A stretch of 64,000 bases of DNA from Furcasterigmium furcatum (GCA_001599815.1 BCIA01000005.1:2922472-2986471), one strand, 5' to 3'; positions 10,199 through 21,743 are shown, counted from the stretch's first letter. A program made the numbers and translations. The notes: generated by a model not told the origin, from the sequence alone.

Positions 10199-11360
10199 TC
10201 ATGCCGACTCATAGTCGCCGCCGCCGTCCCATAAGCCGAGATTCTCTCCCCGCCAACCCCAGGCCACGACATAATGATCGGCAAGCAGCTGCCACTCCTC
10301 AACCTCATCTAGGCCCTCCAGGCGGTCGACTCTTTCCTTTTCTTCATGCGGAACCCAGGTGTCCCAGATCTCCTTCACTGTGAGGGCCTTGGCTTGATGC
10401 AAACCAGCGTCCCGCAAGCGGGTTTCCTGGTGGGCTGGTGACGGGTAACTCTCAAGCGTGGGCATCCGGATCCCACGCTGAGCCAGGTTGGACACCATCA
10501 TCTTTCCAAATGCATCATAGGGTCTCAGCGGTTCGTAGACGACGGTGGCCAAGGCAGGGATTTGGTCAGCGAACCACTTGAGAACGCTGGTGGCCACCGG
10601 CGTGTCGAGGTAGCATAGACAGCATTCGGAAATCAATAAGGTAGGCACGTTTTTTCGCAGGCCTTTCAAGGGCGGAAAGGATGGGGTTTGCTGGGCCATA
10701 TCCCTAAGATCGACGGCGTGACAAAAGTAGTCACCTCCGAGAGGCGATTGGCAGGACCACGACCCGTCTTCAGACAACGCTGGGTTCCCCATGATCTGTC
10801 TTAGCGAAGGGATGGCCTGGACAGCTCGGACCTTCTTCCGGACTGTGACTGGAAAATCAAGTTCATGGTAGATAAGCCCATGCCGGGGCTTGTTGGACAA
10901 CAGGCGGAAAATGCGAGTGTCGGTGCCGGCGCCAAGTGAGATGATCTGCCTCTGGGCTGCCTGGTCTGTGTCGAGGAACGAATTCACCAGACGATCCAGG
11001 GCGCAGGTCCTGGTGTAAGTCCCTAGAAGGCGACGGTCAGCAGGTGGAGAGTGTCCAGGTGGGCGGGTGAAGAATGGACTTGCCTCTATTGATAATGGGC
11101 AATCTCCGTATCGGAGGGCCCATGGAAGTTTCAACAAAGTATTGAGCGAAGGCATCATGGAGGTATCCAAGGCTAACGGCACTCAGACGAGAAGTGGCGG
11201 CGTCGTCGTCAGTTCCCTGTATTGTCTGGTCCTGCGTCCGTCCGGGGCCGGGGGGGTGGCCAAGGCGACCTCCTCGGCCGCGAGACCGGAGTCCGCGCGA
11301 GGCACCCCTGGCTCCACGTAGTGAGAGGAGGTTCGGTATGAACGACGGTTCGTCAGACAT
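10199..11360 (-). CDS. PPM1: leucine carboxyl methyltransferase 1 (PP2A methyltransferase)
   Basis: Two exons (11360-11084, 11022-10199) give 366 aa. Exon 1 begins MSDEPSFIPNLLSLRGARG, has a Gly/Arg-rich stretch, then IQGTDDDAATSRLSAVSLGY and PPIRRLPIINRG. Exon 2 continues TYTRTCALDRLVNSFLD and the SAM-binding motif IISLGAGTDTRIFRLL, then LISECCLCYLD and FGKMMVSNLAQRGI. Ppm1/LCMT1 methylates the C-terminal Leu of the PP2A catalytic subunit and so promotes holoenzyme assembly. The intron at 11083-11023 has a GC donor (AGAG/GCAAGT), and only this junction restores the conserved INRGTYTRT sequence. The gene is convergent with the complex I gene (237 bp apart). Confidence 0.95.
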
Positions 11361-12021
11361 GACGACCAGATATGGGAAAGTTCGAGAGGACGGCCGTGCC
11401 TGTGAGAGAAGGTGAAGAGGTCGTAAGCAGGAGGGCTGGCAAGCTGGGTGACCTGGAGCTCAAGGATTCAATGCGAGTGCGCCTGGGATGTGTTGAAACA
11501 CACATCGGATAGGACGGACGGGCGCTTTGGACGAATATCCCGGTCAAGGTATGTGCGAGAAGCTCGTTCTCAACTGCGCTGTATCACCGTGGAGCTGGCA
11601 CGATTGGAAAGAATTGGAACTCCGGTATCCTTGTCCCGGTGCCTTCGCCCCTGTGCTGGTGGCCAACAACCTGAGGTGTGGCGGAGCACTCTGTTGCTGA
11701 CATACATACGTCAGGTAGGTGGTACCTTATGGAGCCCGCCCACGCCACCCAGGCAAGTAGGTACAGTACTATGTACTGTTTCTAGGCAAGAAGTGCGCCA
11801 GAGGTACATCCATCAGGCTGCCGCCGACTACTTACTACCTACCTTCTTAACCTCATGTCATCCGTCTCGTGTTGCACCCCTCCATCTTCTCTCTTTCTCT
11901 CTCTCCCCTTTCTTCACATTGCTTCGTCTTGATTCCTTCCTCTTCTTCTTCCCATTTGTTTTCTTTAACACCATCGACCATCTCGAGCAACTCCGCAGCA
12001 GGACTCCTTTCGACATCCAAC
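11361..12021. other. divergent intergenic region with pyrimidine-rich leader
   Basis: This lies between PPM1 (-) and the membrane protein gene (+). A CT-rich tract at about 11868-11960 probably belongs to the plus-strand leader. No gene is seen. Confidence 0.5.
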
Positions 12022-13255
12022 ATGTTGCACTACAGCACCGGCGTCGCGATCGCCACCTCTCTGTTCAAGAGGGCGGCTCCAAGTGGAGAGCACATGTCTC
12101 TCTACAAGAGAGCCTTTGGCGACCAGCCTTCTGACGTTCCTCAATATGAGCTCCCCAGCTGGACCTTCCTGGTCGTCGTTGCCAACCTGATCGTCTTCCT
12201 CCCACTCCTTCTGATCGTGAGTATTCGCGCTTTGAAGTCCGACCGGGCTGGCTTACTCAGTTCATCGTTGACCATCGGCTCCGCTGCAGTTGTCATACAC
12301 CTTCCAGAATGTCTTCCCGACTCTGGCCATCATCGAGGATGAGAACCCGCAATACGAACCTGTCCTCCTGAATGACGGAGATCAAGAGGCAACGGGTGCG
12401 CCCGGCACAGTCAACAAGCCATCCCACGCCTCTATTGACGGCCGCACTGGTCCCGTCACCTCCAGCTTCCGCGCCACGAACCGTCTGCTTCGCTCCCACG
12501 GCGGATTCAGCGCCTACTTCCGCGGCTTTTTCTGCCTGTTTGCGCACAACATCGCCACTGGTATGCTCCAAGGCCTCTTCTCCGGCCCCCTCCCCGGCCC
12601 CTTGGCCGCCTTCGCTGTTCTCCTGGCCTCCCTTGCCCTCGTCCAGCTGAGCACTGCCTGGGTGCACATCGTCATCACCCCCCGTTCCAGCCTGCACTTC
12701 TGGCGTCGTCTGCCGCCTTTCCGCCGCACTTTCGACGCCACCGCCCGCCCCGTTGCCCTATTTTGGCTCGCTGTCCAGGTTGCCAACATGGGGCCCTTCG
12801 CCCTTGCTTGGGGCCTTGGCCTCCGTGTGCCTGACGCCAGGCCTGGTGAGCCCACCACCGTCCCTGCTTACGACGCCTCCGACGCCTGGAAGACAAGTGT
12901 TGTCGCTGTCGTCGCCATCGCTGCGAGTTTGCTCCTTGTCGTCCCGGCCCATGTCGTTCTTGTCCGCGTCCAGGCGTCTCTTCTTCCTGAGTCCGAAGAC
13001 ACCATCATCCCCTTCGACCGCTCGTTCGGCGGCGCCGTTGCCCCTGCTGTTGTCGATGGTAAAGGTTACGCTACCATGTCCCAGGCTTGGCGCACCTTCA
13101 CGCCCTCTGCCTGGCGCCGTCTCATTGTGCTCTACGTCAAGACCATCATTATCAACATCGCTGGCTTGCTCGCCATAGCCCTGGTCATCTCGCCCCAGGT
13201 TTATGTCGTCATCAAGCACAGCACTATCAAGGAGCCCACTGATGGTTCGGCTTAA
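12022..13255 (+). CDS. multi-pass membrane protein of unknown function
   Basis: Two exons (12022-12216, 12290-13255) give 386 aa. The intron is GTGAGT...CTGCAG, phase 0, and joins LLLI to LSYTFQNVFPTLAIIEDE. Hydrophobic segments: WTFLVVVANLIVFLPLLLI (about 48-66), LAAFAVLLASLALVQLSTAW, PVALFWLAVQVANMGPFALA, SVVAVVAIAASLLLVVPAHV and IIINIAGLLAIALVI near the C-terminus. That suggests five or more membrane spans. Polar loops include GPVTSSFRATNRLLRSHGG. Related fungal proteins have been labelled as ubiquitin carrier or conjugating proteins in some genomes, but no E2 fold or catalytic Cys motif is visible, so I do not adopt that name. Codon use is strongly C-ending, compatible with good expression. 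Confidence 0.85.
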
Positions 13256-13928
13256 GGTAGCATTGCAGCAAGTGCTACAGACCGCCGCCCCCTTGAAGGG
13301 TATGTCGTCTGGGCTCCGGGTGGTCAAACAGCCGACTGCTCTCAACATGCCACAGCCTTGGTACTAGCAGATAGATACACTGTGTCTCCTTCGTTTCTGA
13401 TGGAAGTTAATGCTGAACGACCATGTGGTGCGGGGGACTTGTTGGTTCATAGCCGTCATTCCTTAGCTCTCCTCTCACAATCAACCCATTTCTTGTGGAA
13501 TAGGCATCATGCCAGAAAAGGTCGATTTCGTCTTGACTCGTGAAGCCCGCTGTCGTGATCTAAACCCAGGCCGTCCATCTAGCCGGACATTCCTCAGCCT
13601 GACTGAGGATGCCCCTTACACTAAGCCATGCATCTGTCTACGCAACGGGTCCCATCCGTCCGACCCATTGTTGTCTTCACCTGTAGGGTGTGGGTGCATT
13701 CGGCGGTCTCCATGTGCCGTCATGCTCCTCGCAAACTTTGTCCGCCGGCCAAACAGTTCGCAGTGTGGTATATCGACAAAGGAGATGCTTCGCGCCACAA
13801 CATGCCTACCCAACCAGCCTAGAGCGCCTTCGGCATCCGCTGTCCCGCTGCAAAACGTCAAGAGTGGAATGATGAAGTCGTTTCTATCCCGGGAAAAAAA
13901 AACCTGCCTTTTACATCGCAAAGCGCCT
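13256..13928. other. convergent intergenic region
   Basis: This lies between the membrane protein stop and the kinesin stop. The longest plus-strand ORF here runs antisense into kinesin and is only extended by poly(G) and N. No gene is seen. Confidence 0.5.
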
Positions 13929-14245
13929 CTATTTCTGAGAGAAGAACCAGCTGCTGCGCTTATTGCCGCCTCCATCGTTCTGTTGGATGCTGTTGATCGC
14001 GGGCACCACGGGGCCCGCAGTTTCTCCGCCGCCGCCCCCGCGAAGCGGTTTCGCGATGCGGCTGCCGGCGTTTGCAAAGCTGAATCCGCCGAGACCTGCC
14101 GAATTCAGGCCGCGAGTGCTTCCAGCCTTGGCTGCCTCGAGTCGCTCCTTGACAGCGGCGAGTTGGACTTCGAATCTACAAAACACCAGTCGTTAGACAT
14201 GTCGTGGAAAGCGACAGCGCTGGGGGGGGGGGGGGGCTGGGAGAT

Positions 14246-14286
<41 letters not shown>

Positions 14287-14292
14287 TCAAAG

Positions 14293-14334
<42 letters not shown>

Positions 14335-14434
14335 NNNNNNNNNNNNNNNNNNNNNNNNNNNNNNNNNNNNNNNNNNNNNNNNNNNNNNNNNNNNNNNNNN
14401 NNNNNNNNNNNNNNNNNNNNNNNNNNNNNNNNNN

Positions 14435-14477
<43 letters not shown>

Positions 14478-17135
14478 ACACCGCGGGTAACGACGGGAAG
14501 AGCAGGGGATGCGTACTTGTGGTTGGCAGACGCCAGCTTCTCCTGGCTATCTTGCAACAGGCTCTCCAGGCTCTGAATGCGCTCGTTGCGGGCAATGAGC
14601 TTACGCTCGGCGATGGCCACCTCCTTCTTGAGGCCCGAGTTCTGTTCCACGAGCTGGCGCTGGACTTGTGTGAGCTGCTCCAGGTTCCTCTCCAGGAACG
14701 CCATCTTCTTTTGTTGTGCACGGTTGTTAGAGGACCGTAGCACGTTGTTGTACTGCTCGCGTGTCTCGTCTAGCGAAATCTCGAGCTCGACCACGCGCTC
14801 GCAGCGGTTCTGCAAGTCACGCATCAAGCTCTTCTTCATGATGTCAAACTCAGCAATCTGTTGCTGGATAGTCTTTCCGTTGGTCATGGGCGTCGTTGTG
14901 CCTGCCTTGACCCTCTGTTGGAGGTCGTCGATGAGGGCCTTGAGCCTGCTATTCTCTGACGCCTTCTGGTTGATCTCCGCCTTGAGCTCGTCGTACGCCT
15001 GCAGGGACGCAGTCTGCTTGTTGGAATAGGCATTCTCCAAGCGGGCCTTGACCTCCTCCACATCGGCCTCGCCCAGGTTCCGCGTAAGAAGAGATTCGTA
15101 CTCTTCCTGGACAGCGGCGAGCCTCTCCTCCAGTTCCAGTCTTCGTCGTGTCTCGGCCTCTGACGAGGAAGAACTGTACACCGAGAGCTCCGCTTGTCGT
15201 ACGACGCCTTGGATCTCCTCAAACTTGGTCTGGAGGGTTTCGAACTCCTCGGGTGCGACTGGATCGCCTCCGGCGCTGAACTCTCGGAGAGTGCCAAGTT
15301 GCTTGATAGCATCGGCGATGACCCTCTCGTTGTCGCTGAAAACATCTGCGCCAAGGTCAAAGCCAGCCATCATCTTTGCCATCTTCTCTGCTTTCTTCTT
15401 CTCCTTCTCGTCCAGGAGGGCGCTTGTCTCTTTGGCGCTCATCTTGGCGTCGAGAAGATGCTGCTTCACCTCGTCAAGCTCTGTTGTAAGCTCCGAGTTC
15501 TGCTCCTTTAAGGCATCCATGGTAATCTGGGCCTCTTTACCCTCGAAGTTGAGGCGCTCCAGCTGCATCGTCACCTCGTTCACCTCAGAAGTGAGCTTCT
15601 CGTTCTCCTTGCCGGTCTTGCTGTCGTGGTCCTTGAGGAACGAGAGCTCCTCCTTGGCCTCCCGAAGGGCCTTCTCGGCCGCTGTGAACTGAGACTCCTT
15701 CTCAGCCAGCTGATCCTGCAGCTCATTCTCGCGGCGGAGGAACTCATCTCGCTCATCTTTGTCCAGAGGCAGACTGGGCGTTCCAGCACGTTCCGAGATG
15801 GCTGGAGTCTCCGCCCTGCTCTCAGGCACCAGCCGTGAAGGGGTGGAAGGGCGAGGTGCGCGGGCTTCTGCTTTGGCTCCCGAGACGCCATCGGCAGACA
15901 TGGGGCCCACCCATCTGTCTTTTGGTACCGACTCGCCGGCACGCCACATCTGGATTTCGCCCTCGAGGTTGGCGAGGTAGCTTTCGAAATTGGTAATCTG
16001 GCCCTTGGCTTTGCTGAGGAGGGACTTGAGCTCTGCAGGACTGAGTTCGGCGTTGACCTTGGCCTTGTTCTTGATAGCCTTGGCTCTTGTGCCAAACCTC
16101 AACGTGCTCAAGGTCTCTGCGTCGTTGTAGCTGCTGGGGGAGCAGTTGATAATGAGGGTTGTCCGGCTGTTGCCTCCCAGCGACTCTTGCAGGATACGGG
16201 TCAGTTTGGAGTCTCGGTAGGGGATATGTGATGATCGGCCGTCGGTCAATGCGTTGATGACCATTCCGAGGGCGCTCAAACTCTTGTTGATCTTCTTGGC
16301 CTCTTCCAGCGTCTGTCCGCTAGCTCCCGTCTTGCCGACCTTCTCGCTACCAGCGAGATCGACTAGGAACAGCTGACCGCTCTTTGCCGAGCCCGTCTCA
16401 ACATTCTTCTGGGTAATGGTGATAACAAAGATGGAGTGTGAGCGCGAGGACTCCTGGTTCATGTTGGTCGCGGCGACGGCTCGTGCGTTGCCGCCTCGAC
16501 GCATAACCTCGAAAACCTCTTGAACGCTAGAGACGTAGATCTCGAGCAAGCCCTTGACATATACGCCCCTGCTCTTCTCCTCGTGAACTGGGAGGTTGTC
16601 GTTCTGGGGGGCCAGGAGATCGCGGATCTTCTCCATATAGATCTCCATGTAGCTGACGCGCACGGTATATTCGATGGTGCTTGGACTCGACATGATGCTG
16701 GCGAAGATCTGTTCGACAATCCTGGGAATGACACCCCTGCCATCATCGTCGTCAATGTTGGAGCCCATCATGGTGTACGACTTGCCAGCGCCCGTCTGGC
16801 CGTAGGCAAAGACGGTGCCGTTGTATCCATTGAGAATGTCGTCGACGGTTGGCTTGATGGAGAAATCGAAGATGTCGGACTGCTTGCAGTTCATGTCAAA
16901 GACACGGTCGAAGGTGAAGGAACCCTGAGCCTCCTTGGACTAGACCAGAATCTATCGTCAGCTGGCGGGATGCGGGAAAATGCTAGGGGAAGGATGCGGC
17001 GAGGCGCCTTACGTCAAGACTGCAGGTATCCTCGGCATCGAAGGCGACGATGGGCTGACCGCCCGATTCCAGCTCGATCTTGTTCTGCGGCCGGAACCGG
17101 GCCACAACCTTGATGCTGTTGTTTGCGCCCGACAT
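13929..17135 (-). CDS. KHC: conventional kinesin (kinesin-1 heavy chain)
   Basis: Three exons (17135-17013, 16939-14517, 14175-13929) give 930 aa, the length of fungal kinesin-1. Exon 1 encodes MSGANNSIKVVARFRPQN. The motor domain has the P-loop GQTGAGKS at residues 88-95, switch I NQESSRSHS, switch II DLAGSEKVG and the IPYRDSKLTRILQESLGG helix. The neck and stalk are coiled coil with a Pro/Ser break (PSTPSRLVPESRAETPA). The tail has RNRCERVVELEISLDETR-like sequence, then SLKKEVAIAERK-like helices, and ends RSSWFFSQK. The motor moves vesicles and organelles toward microtubule plus ends and supports hyphal growth. The last intron (14516-14176) joins ASANHK to FEVQLAAVKERLEAAK. It contains long C runs on the sense strand and the 100-N assembly gap. 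Confidence 0.97.
14222..14476. repeat. poly(G) tracts flanking a 100-N assembly gap
   Basis: On the plus strand there are G runs of 15 (14222-14236), 40 (14246-14285), 39 (14296-14334) and 42 (14435-14476). The runs are separated by short non-G spacers and by exactly 100 N (14335-14434), the usual placeholder for a gap of unknown size. All runs are on the same strand and lie inside the last kinesin intron. Confidence 0.95.
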
Positions 17136-18366
17136 GGTGGATGTGGAATGCTTCCAGGCGGATAGAAAATGCTGGCAGCAGGCTCTGGCGAGGGAGAGGA
17201 GTTGTGGCGGTTGCACAACCGGAGCGACCGTGGAATCAGGGGTTCGTGATGGACGGGAGGGACCGGTGAGCAGTGAAGCGAGCAAAGTAGCGGGATTAGA
17301 CCCCAGGGAATTCCAGGCGGTGGACTCTTGTCAGACGCACGCAGGGATCAAAGAGCAGGGCGCATGTCGCAAGCCGTCCAAAGCACCGAAGACGGGGCGA
17401 TCTATGCGAGCAGAACGCTGGAAGCCGATGCAGTGCTGCGATCACGAAAGGGGCGGTACAGGAGAAGCGAGGTGTTGATGTTGTTTTGTGTTGACAACAG
17501 GCACTTGTATTGCCCAGCAGGGGTTTTGGGGGGTTGAGTAAACGAGTCGGGTGGGAGGGCGGGGGTGACGCGCTTCTGCAGTTGGTGCGTGGGATGAGGT
17601 GCCCGGGAAATGATGGGTGCCGTGAAGTGGTTTCACCTCATGGCGCGCCCCGGCCTGTTTAGCGCGGAGGGACAACACTGCCCGCTCACCCTCGGACACC
17701 GACAGGAACATACTTAAGTACGTGTGTAAACCTCACCTACCTTGCCTAGGTGCCTACGGTAGTAATAATATGTCCCTACCTTCAGGGCTAACTGGGTATC
17801 GAGCTGGAGGTCCCCCGCACCGCCCGACACCTACAGGTATGGTGAACCCCTGTCCTGAGCCAGGCACTTGTGTCTTATCAACCCCTCCTCCAAGGATAAC
17901 CATGGAAGTAGGGGAGCTTTCCATGACAATCTGCCCAGAGTAATGCATGTTCTTCCGCTGGGAGCCCAGCTCGAACATGATGAATACGCATCGGATGTTA
18001 CATCTCCTCTCGGCATAGGTATGACCAGGATCATCCATGGTCACGCCCACGCTATGGTTGATTACAGCGACGGGGCTGGTGGAGCGGAAGTTGTTGGTCG
18101 CATGATGATATCTCGCTATGGAAGAAATGGCCCAGTCACCCATAAACGCCGCACGTGCCCATGATAGTTACACAGCAAACAATACGCCAGATGCCCTTTG
18201 GTACCGTCTCCTGTACGGGCGATAGCAACGACAATCAAGCAACCTGGAAAGCAATGCCCCTGTCCGTCCAAACACCGAACCCAGTCCTAAGAGAGGTGAT
18301 GAATACCGGCCTCAAGTGTGGTTGCCGGCGTCCCGGGTCAACGAGTATTGCCCGGGAACCATGTGT
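17136..18366. other. kinesin promoter region / downstream of RAD6
   Basis: Both neighbours are on the minus strand, so this 1.2 kb is the kinesin upstream region. It contains GCCTAGGTGCC-type motif sequence near 17745-17756. No gene is seen. Confidence 0.5.
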
Positions 18367-19006
18367 TCAGTCCTCCCAGCTCTTTTCTACAGTCTCGCGG
18401 ACCCTTTTTGTGTACTCCTTGCGGTTGTCCTTGTATAGGTTTGACGCTTCGACGTTGGCAGGTGAGCCGGTATTCGGGTCGTTAAGAAGGCTGGAGGCAC
18501 CAGGTCAGCAAGTCTGGATCACTAGCCGAGAATGTGTGTCCTCGTGCTGGGTGGGGGACGAGCATACCTCTGAATACTCGTGAGAACGGCTGCCACATCG
18601 TACGTCGGGCTCCATCGATTCTGCAGGATGTCGAGACAGAGCTCGCCAGTGGCATAGACGTTGGGATGGAACATTTGACTAATGAACTTGACGGCGGGAG
18701 GCTTATTCGGATACTGCTCCTCGAACTGCATGACCAGCCTGAAGGTACCGTCCTCGAAGGGTGTATCGGCAGGTCCGATGATGACGGCGTTCCTTGGGGT
18801 GCGTCAGAAATCATTCCTATCTAGATATCGAGATGTCATCGTACCAGGTCATGACATTGTCGGGGACGGGCGATGCGGAAACGCCGGCGGGAGGGTCGGT
18901 CTGCATACGCTGATCTGAGTGTCAGTCAGATGCTTCGACTGGTGACAATGCCTCAAGTACTTGCCTTGAAATCACGCATCAAGCGGCGTCTCGCAGCTGT
19001 CGACAT
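18367..19006 (-). CDS. RAD6: ubiquitin-conjugating enzyme E2, Rad6/Ubc2
   Basis: Four exons (19006-18965, 18909-18845, 18792-18568, 18490-18367) give exactly 151 aa, the length of the Neurospora-type Rad6. The product reads MSTAARRRLMRDFKRMQTD, PPAGVSASPVPDNVMTWNAV, FEEQYPNKPPAVKFISQMFH and then PNVYATGELCLDILQNRWSP with the active-site Cys88. It ends KRVRETVEKSWED. It ubiquitylates PCNA in post-replication repair and histone H2B. The short end lacks the long acidic tail of yeast Rad6. Intron 1 (18964-18910) has a GC donor, TTCAAG/GCAAGT. Introns 2 and 3 are GT-AG. Confidence 0.97.
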
Positions 19007-19982
19007 GGTGGCGGACTATACGCAGGCTCTGGTTCCTTTGAGAGAAGCGTTGGAAGGATGATGTGTTGGTTGGACGGGTGGGTGATCGATCGTATGGCAC
19101 GGGATGTTGGGGTGACTATTAGGCTGGAGATCCGGACCTGAGAATGATGAAAGGCGAGTTGAAGGGGCGGAGGGGTGCAAGGCAGCCAATCAGCGATGGG
19201 GTGATTAAGTGATCAGAGTCCCGACTCCAACAGCTCGGGTGTCTAGCAAACCTAGGTACGTACCTACCCTTGTTACCTACCTAACCGAGAGGAAATGGAA
19301 GTAGGCAGGTACCAACTCGCCGTCCCGCCCGTACCTAGGTAGGAAACACCAGGCAGGTTCCTGCTCCCTGAGGCACTGCCTACCTAGGTCAGGTAGGTAG
19401 TAGAGCAAGCACCCACGGATGACGACAGTGTTTGAACGTTCACTTATCAGCCTCACAGGGATAGGACACCAGGAATAGGTAGGTACTCATATGGTCCAAC
19501 CCACCCGAACTCGGTCGTCCAAATGTTCATGAGCGACGCAGCGCAGCGATGCCATCATGCCATCTCCTCGAGTACCGGGCAGCTTTCGTGTCGTCCTCCT
19601 TGACAATATTGTCCAGTTATCAATTTATCCTGGGGCGCATTCGCCCGTTCGGGCTATGCTCGGGATCGGCTGTCGCGATCAGGGGCATTCGGCGCCGAGG
19701 CCCGCTGATAGAGCCGACGTCACCATTTGCTCAGCTGAGCTATCATCGGCAGCGGTCCCCACAAACCGCAAAGAAGCGCTGGCGGCCGCCTTAAGCCGAG
19801 CCGTGCCGAACAATCGAATCCGGGGACAAATGCCTTCACATGCCGTTCCCGTCGAGCTCCTGGCGCATTTGCAACTTCATCTACAAGCCCATCTTCCTGA
19901 CACAGATGACCTGAAGCTGCGGTGGCCATCATTTTTATCACCTTGTCCCTGTTTTTAAGACCATCGTCTTCCTCGATCAGCC
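19007..19982. other. divergent intergenic region (RAD6 / thiolase)
   Basis: The RAD6-proximal half holds a dense cluster of CCTAGGTA-type motifs (separate entry). No gene is seen. Confidence 0.5.
19251..19487. repeat. cluster of palindromic ACCTAGGTA/GGTACCT motifs
   Basis: CCTAGGTA occurs at 19251-19258 and 19334-19341 and CCTAGGT at 19383-19389. Interleaved are TACCTACC, GGTAGGTAG and ATAGGTAGGTAC. The short palindromic core recurs in other intergenic regions of this window. Confidence 0.6.
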
Positions 19983-21377
19983 ATGGCAGTCCCTCAATTG
20001 AGACCTGGCGCTACCCTAGCAGCTAGGGCAACTCGCCAGCTTGCCGCCCGGTCCTTCTCGACGAGGTGCGCCCTCCAGCAGGAGATCCGCGATGCCTACA
20101 TCCTCAGCGCATCACGGACACCAACAGCCAAGGTAGGTCCCGCCCGCCCGCGGCTTCATGAGAAGGCCGGTCTGACATCCCAAGTTCAACGGATCCTTCA
20201 CCAGCATACCTGCCCCGAAGCTTGGCGCAGTCGCCATCAAATCTGCGCTGGAAAAGTCCAAGGTCCCCGTCTCCAAAATCACCGACGTGTATATGGGCAA
20301 CGTCCTCCAAGGTTCCGTTGGGCAAGCCCCCGCGAGGCAGGCATCGGTCTTTGCAGGTCTCCCTTCGAGCGTCGAGGCCATCACCATCAACAAGGTCTGC
20401 GCCTCGGGGCTCAAGGCTGTCATTTTCGCGGCCCAGAACATCCAGTTGGGTTTATCAGAGGCGCAGATCGCGGGCGGAATGGAAAACATGTCACGAGTGC
20501 CGTACTATGTTCCCCGAGCCTCGAGCCTGCCGCCTTTCGGTCACGTCAAGATGGAGGACGGCCTGATCAAGGACGGCCTCACCGACGTATACGATCAGTT
20601 CCACATGGGGAACTGCGCCGAGAACACGGCCAAGAAGCACGGCGTCACCAGGGAGATGCAGGACCAGTACGCTATCCAGTCGTATGAGCGCGCCCAGGCG
20701 GCCTGGAAGGCCAACGCCTTTGCCGATGAGATTTGCCCCGTGACGGTGCCGGGAAAGAAGGGCGACACCATCATCGAGATTGACGAAGGGTTCAAGGACA
20801 TCAAGCTCGAAAAGGTTCCCAGCCTCAAGCCCGCCTTCGTTAGAGACGGTACCGGCACCGTCACAGCAGCAAATTCGTCGACTCTCAACGATGGCGCCAG
20901 CGCGCTTGTCCTTGGTAGCAAGGACATCGCCCGCGAATACGGCGCTGGCTCTAGGGTGCTCGCCAGAATTTGCGGCTCGGCCGACGCCGCTGTTGATCCA
21001 ATTGACTTCCCCGTTGCCCCCGCAGCTGCAGTCCCTATCGCGCTTGAGCGGGCTGGAATTACCAAGGATCAGGTCGCCATCTGGGAGTTCAACGAAGCTT
21101 TTGCCGCCGTGGTCAAGGCCAACGAGAAGGTCGGTTTCCGCTCAGCCCATGCCCTCGGCTCCCACTAACGCATGCATAGATTCTTGGTCTGGAGAATGCA
21201 AAGGTCAACCCTCTGGGAGGTGCCATCTCGCTGGGACATGCTCTGGGAAGCTCGGGGTCTAGGATCTTGACAACACTGCTTCATCAGCTGAAGCCGGGCG
21301 AGTACGGCGTCGCAGCGATCTGCAATGGTGGAGGTGCTGCCACGGCCCTTGTTGTTCAGCGGGTCGAGTCTGTGTAG
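19983..21377 (+). CDS. ERG10: acetyl-CoA acetyltransferase, probably mitochondrial
   Basis: Three exons (19983-20132, 20185-21129, 21180-21377) give 430 aa. The N-terminus MAVPQLRPGATLAARATRQL followed by AARSFSTRC is a typical mitochondrial presequence. The thiolase fold has the acyl-accepting Cys122 in NKVCASGLKAV, the catalytic His385 in SLGHALGSSGSR, and Cys413 in ICNGGGAA. NEAFA is also present. It condenses or cleaves two acetyl-CoA / acetoacetyl-CoA units. Cytosolic paralogues start the mevalonate pathway, while a mitochondrial form serves isoleucine and ketone-body catabolism. The presequence favours the second, so the ERG10 symbol refers to the family. Introns are 52 and 50 nt. Confidence 0.95.
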
Positions 21378-21743
21378 AGAATTAAAATTAAGTGTAAAGG
21401 ACGAGTTGGGACCCATTTGCGGCCCATGTTTTGTTTTATGCAAGTGAAAATTGTCCGGCTTGGAAGCTCCCATGTTCATGTAGAGCCAGTGCTAGGGTGC
21501 GCCTGCGGTGCAGCTGAACTGTTATCACGGATTCAGTACCCACGTCTAGGTTGGTCCTATCACACGTGGGGTGCACACCGAGCCCACCGAAACGCCCAAC
21601 CACGCTTCGCCTTTCTGGCAACAGAAACGCCATCCTTTCCTTCACGGCGAAGACGGAGGAACAAAGGCCACGACCAGGCAAGATTTGTACACCGTCCTTT
21701 TTCCAAACGGCCCGTGAATGAATCTTGAACCCCCAGCCTCGAC
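21378..21743. other. short intergenic region
   Basis: Presumed thiolase 3' UTR and promoter of the next gene. Nothing else is recognised. Confidence 0.5.

Noticed and set aside
14222..14476. The poly(G) runs as a pure two-colour sequencing artefact.
   Set aside because: Both flanks of the gap are G on the same strand, whereas artefacts from reads entering on opposite sides would give G on one flank and C on the other. Not fully excluded.
13509..14576. A long plus-strand ORF through the poly(G) region.
   Set aside because: It is polyGly from the G runs plus 34 unknown residues from the N gap, and is antisense to kinesin.
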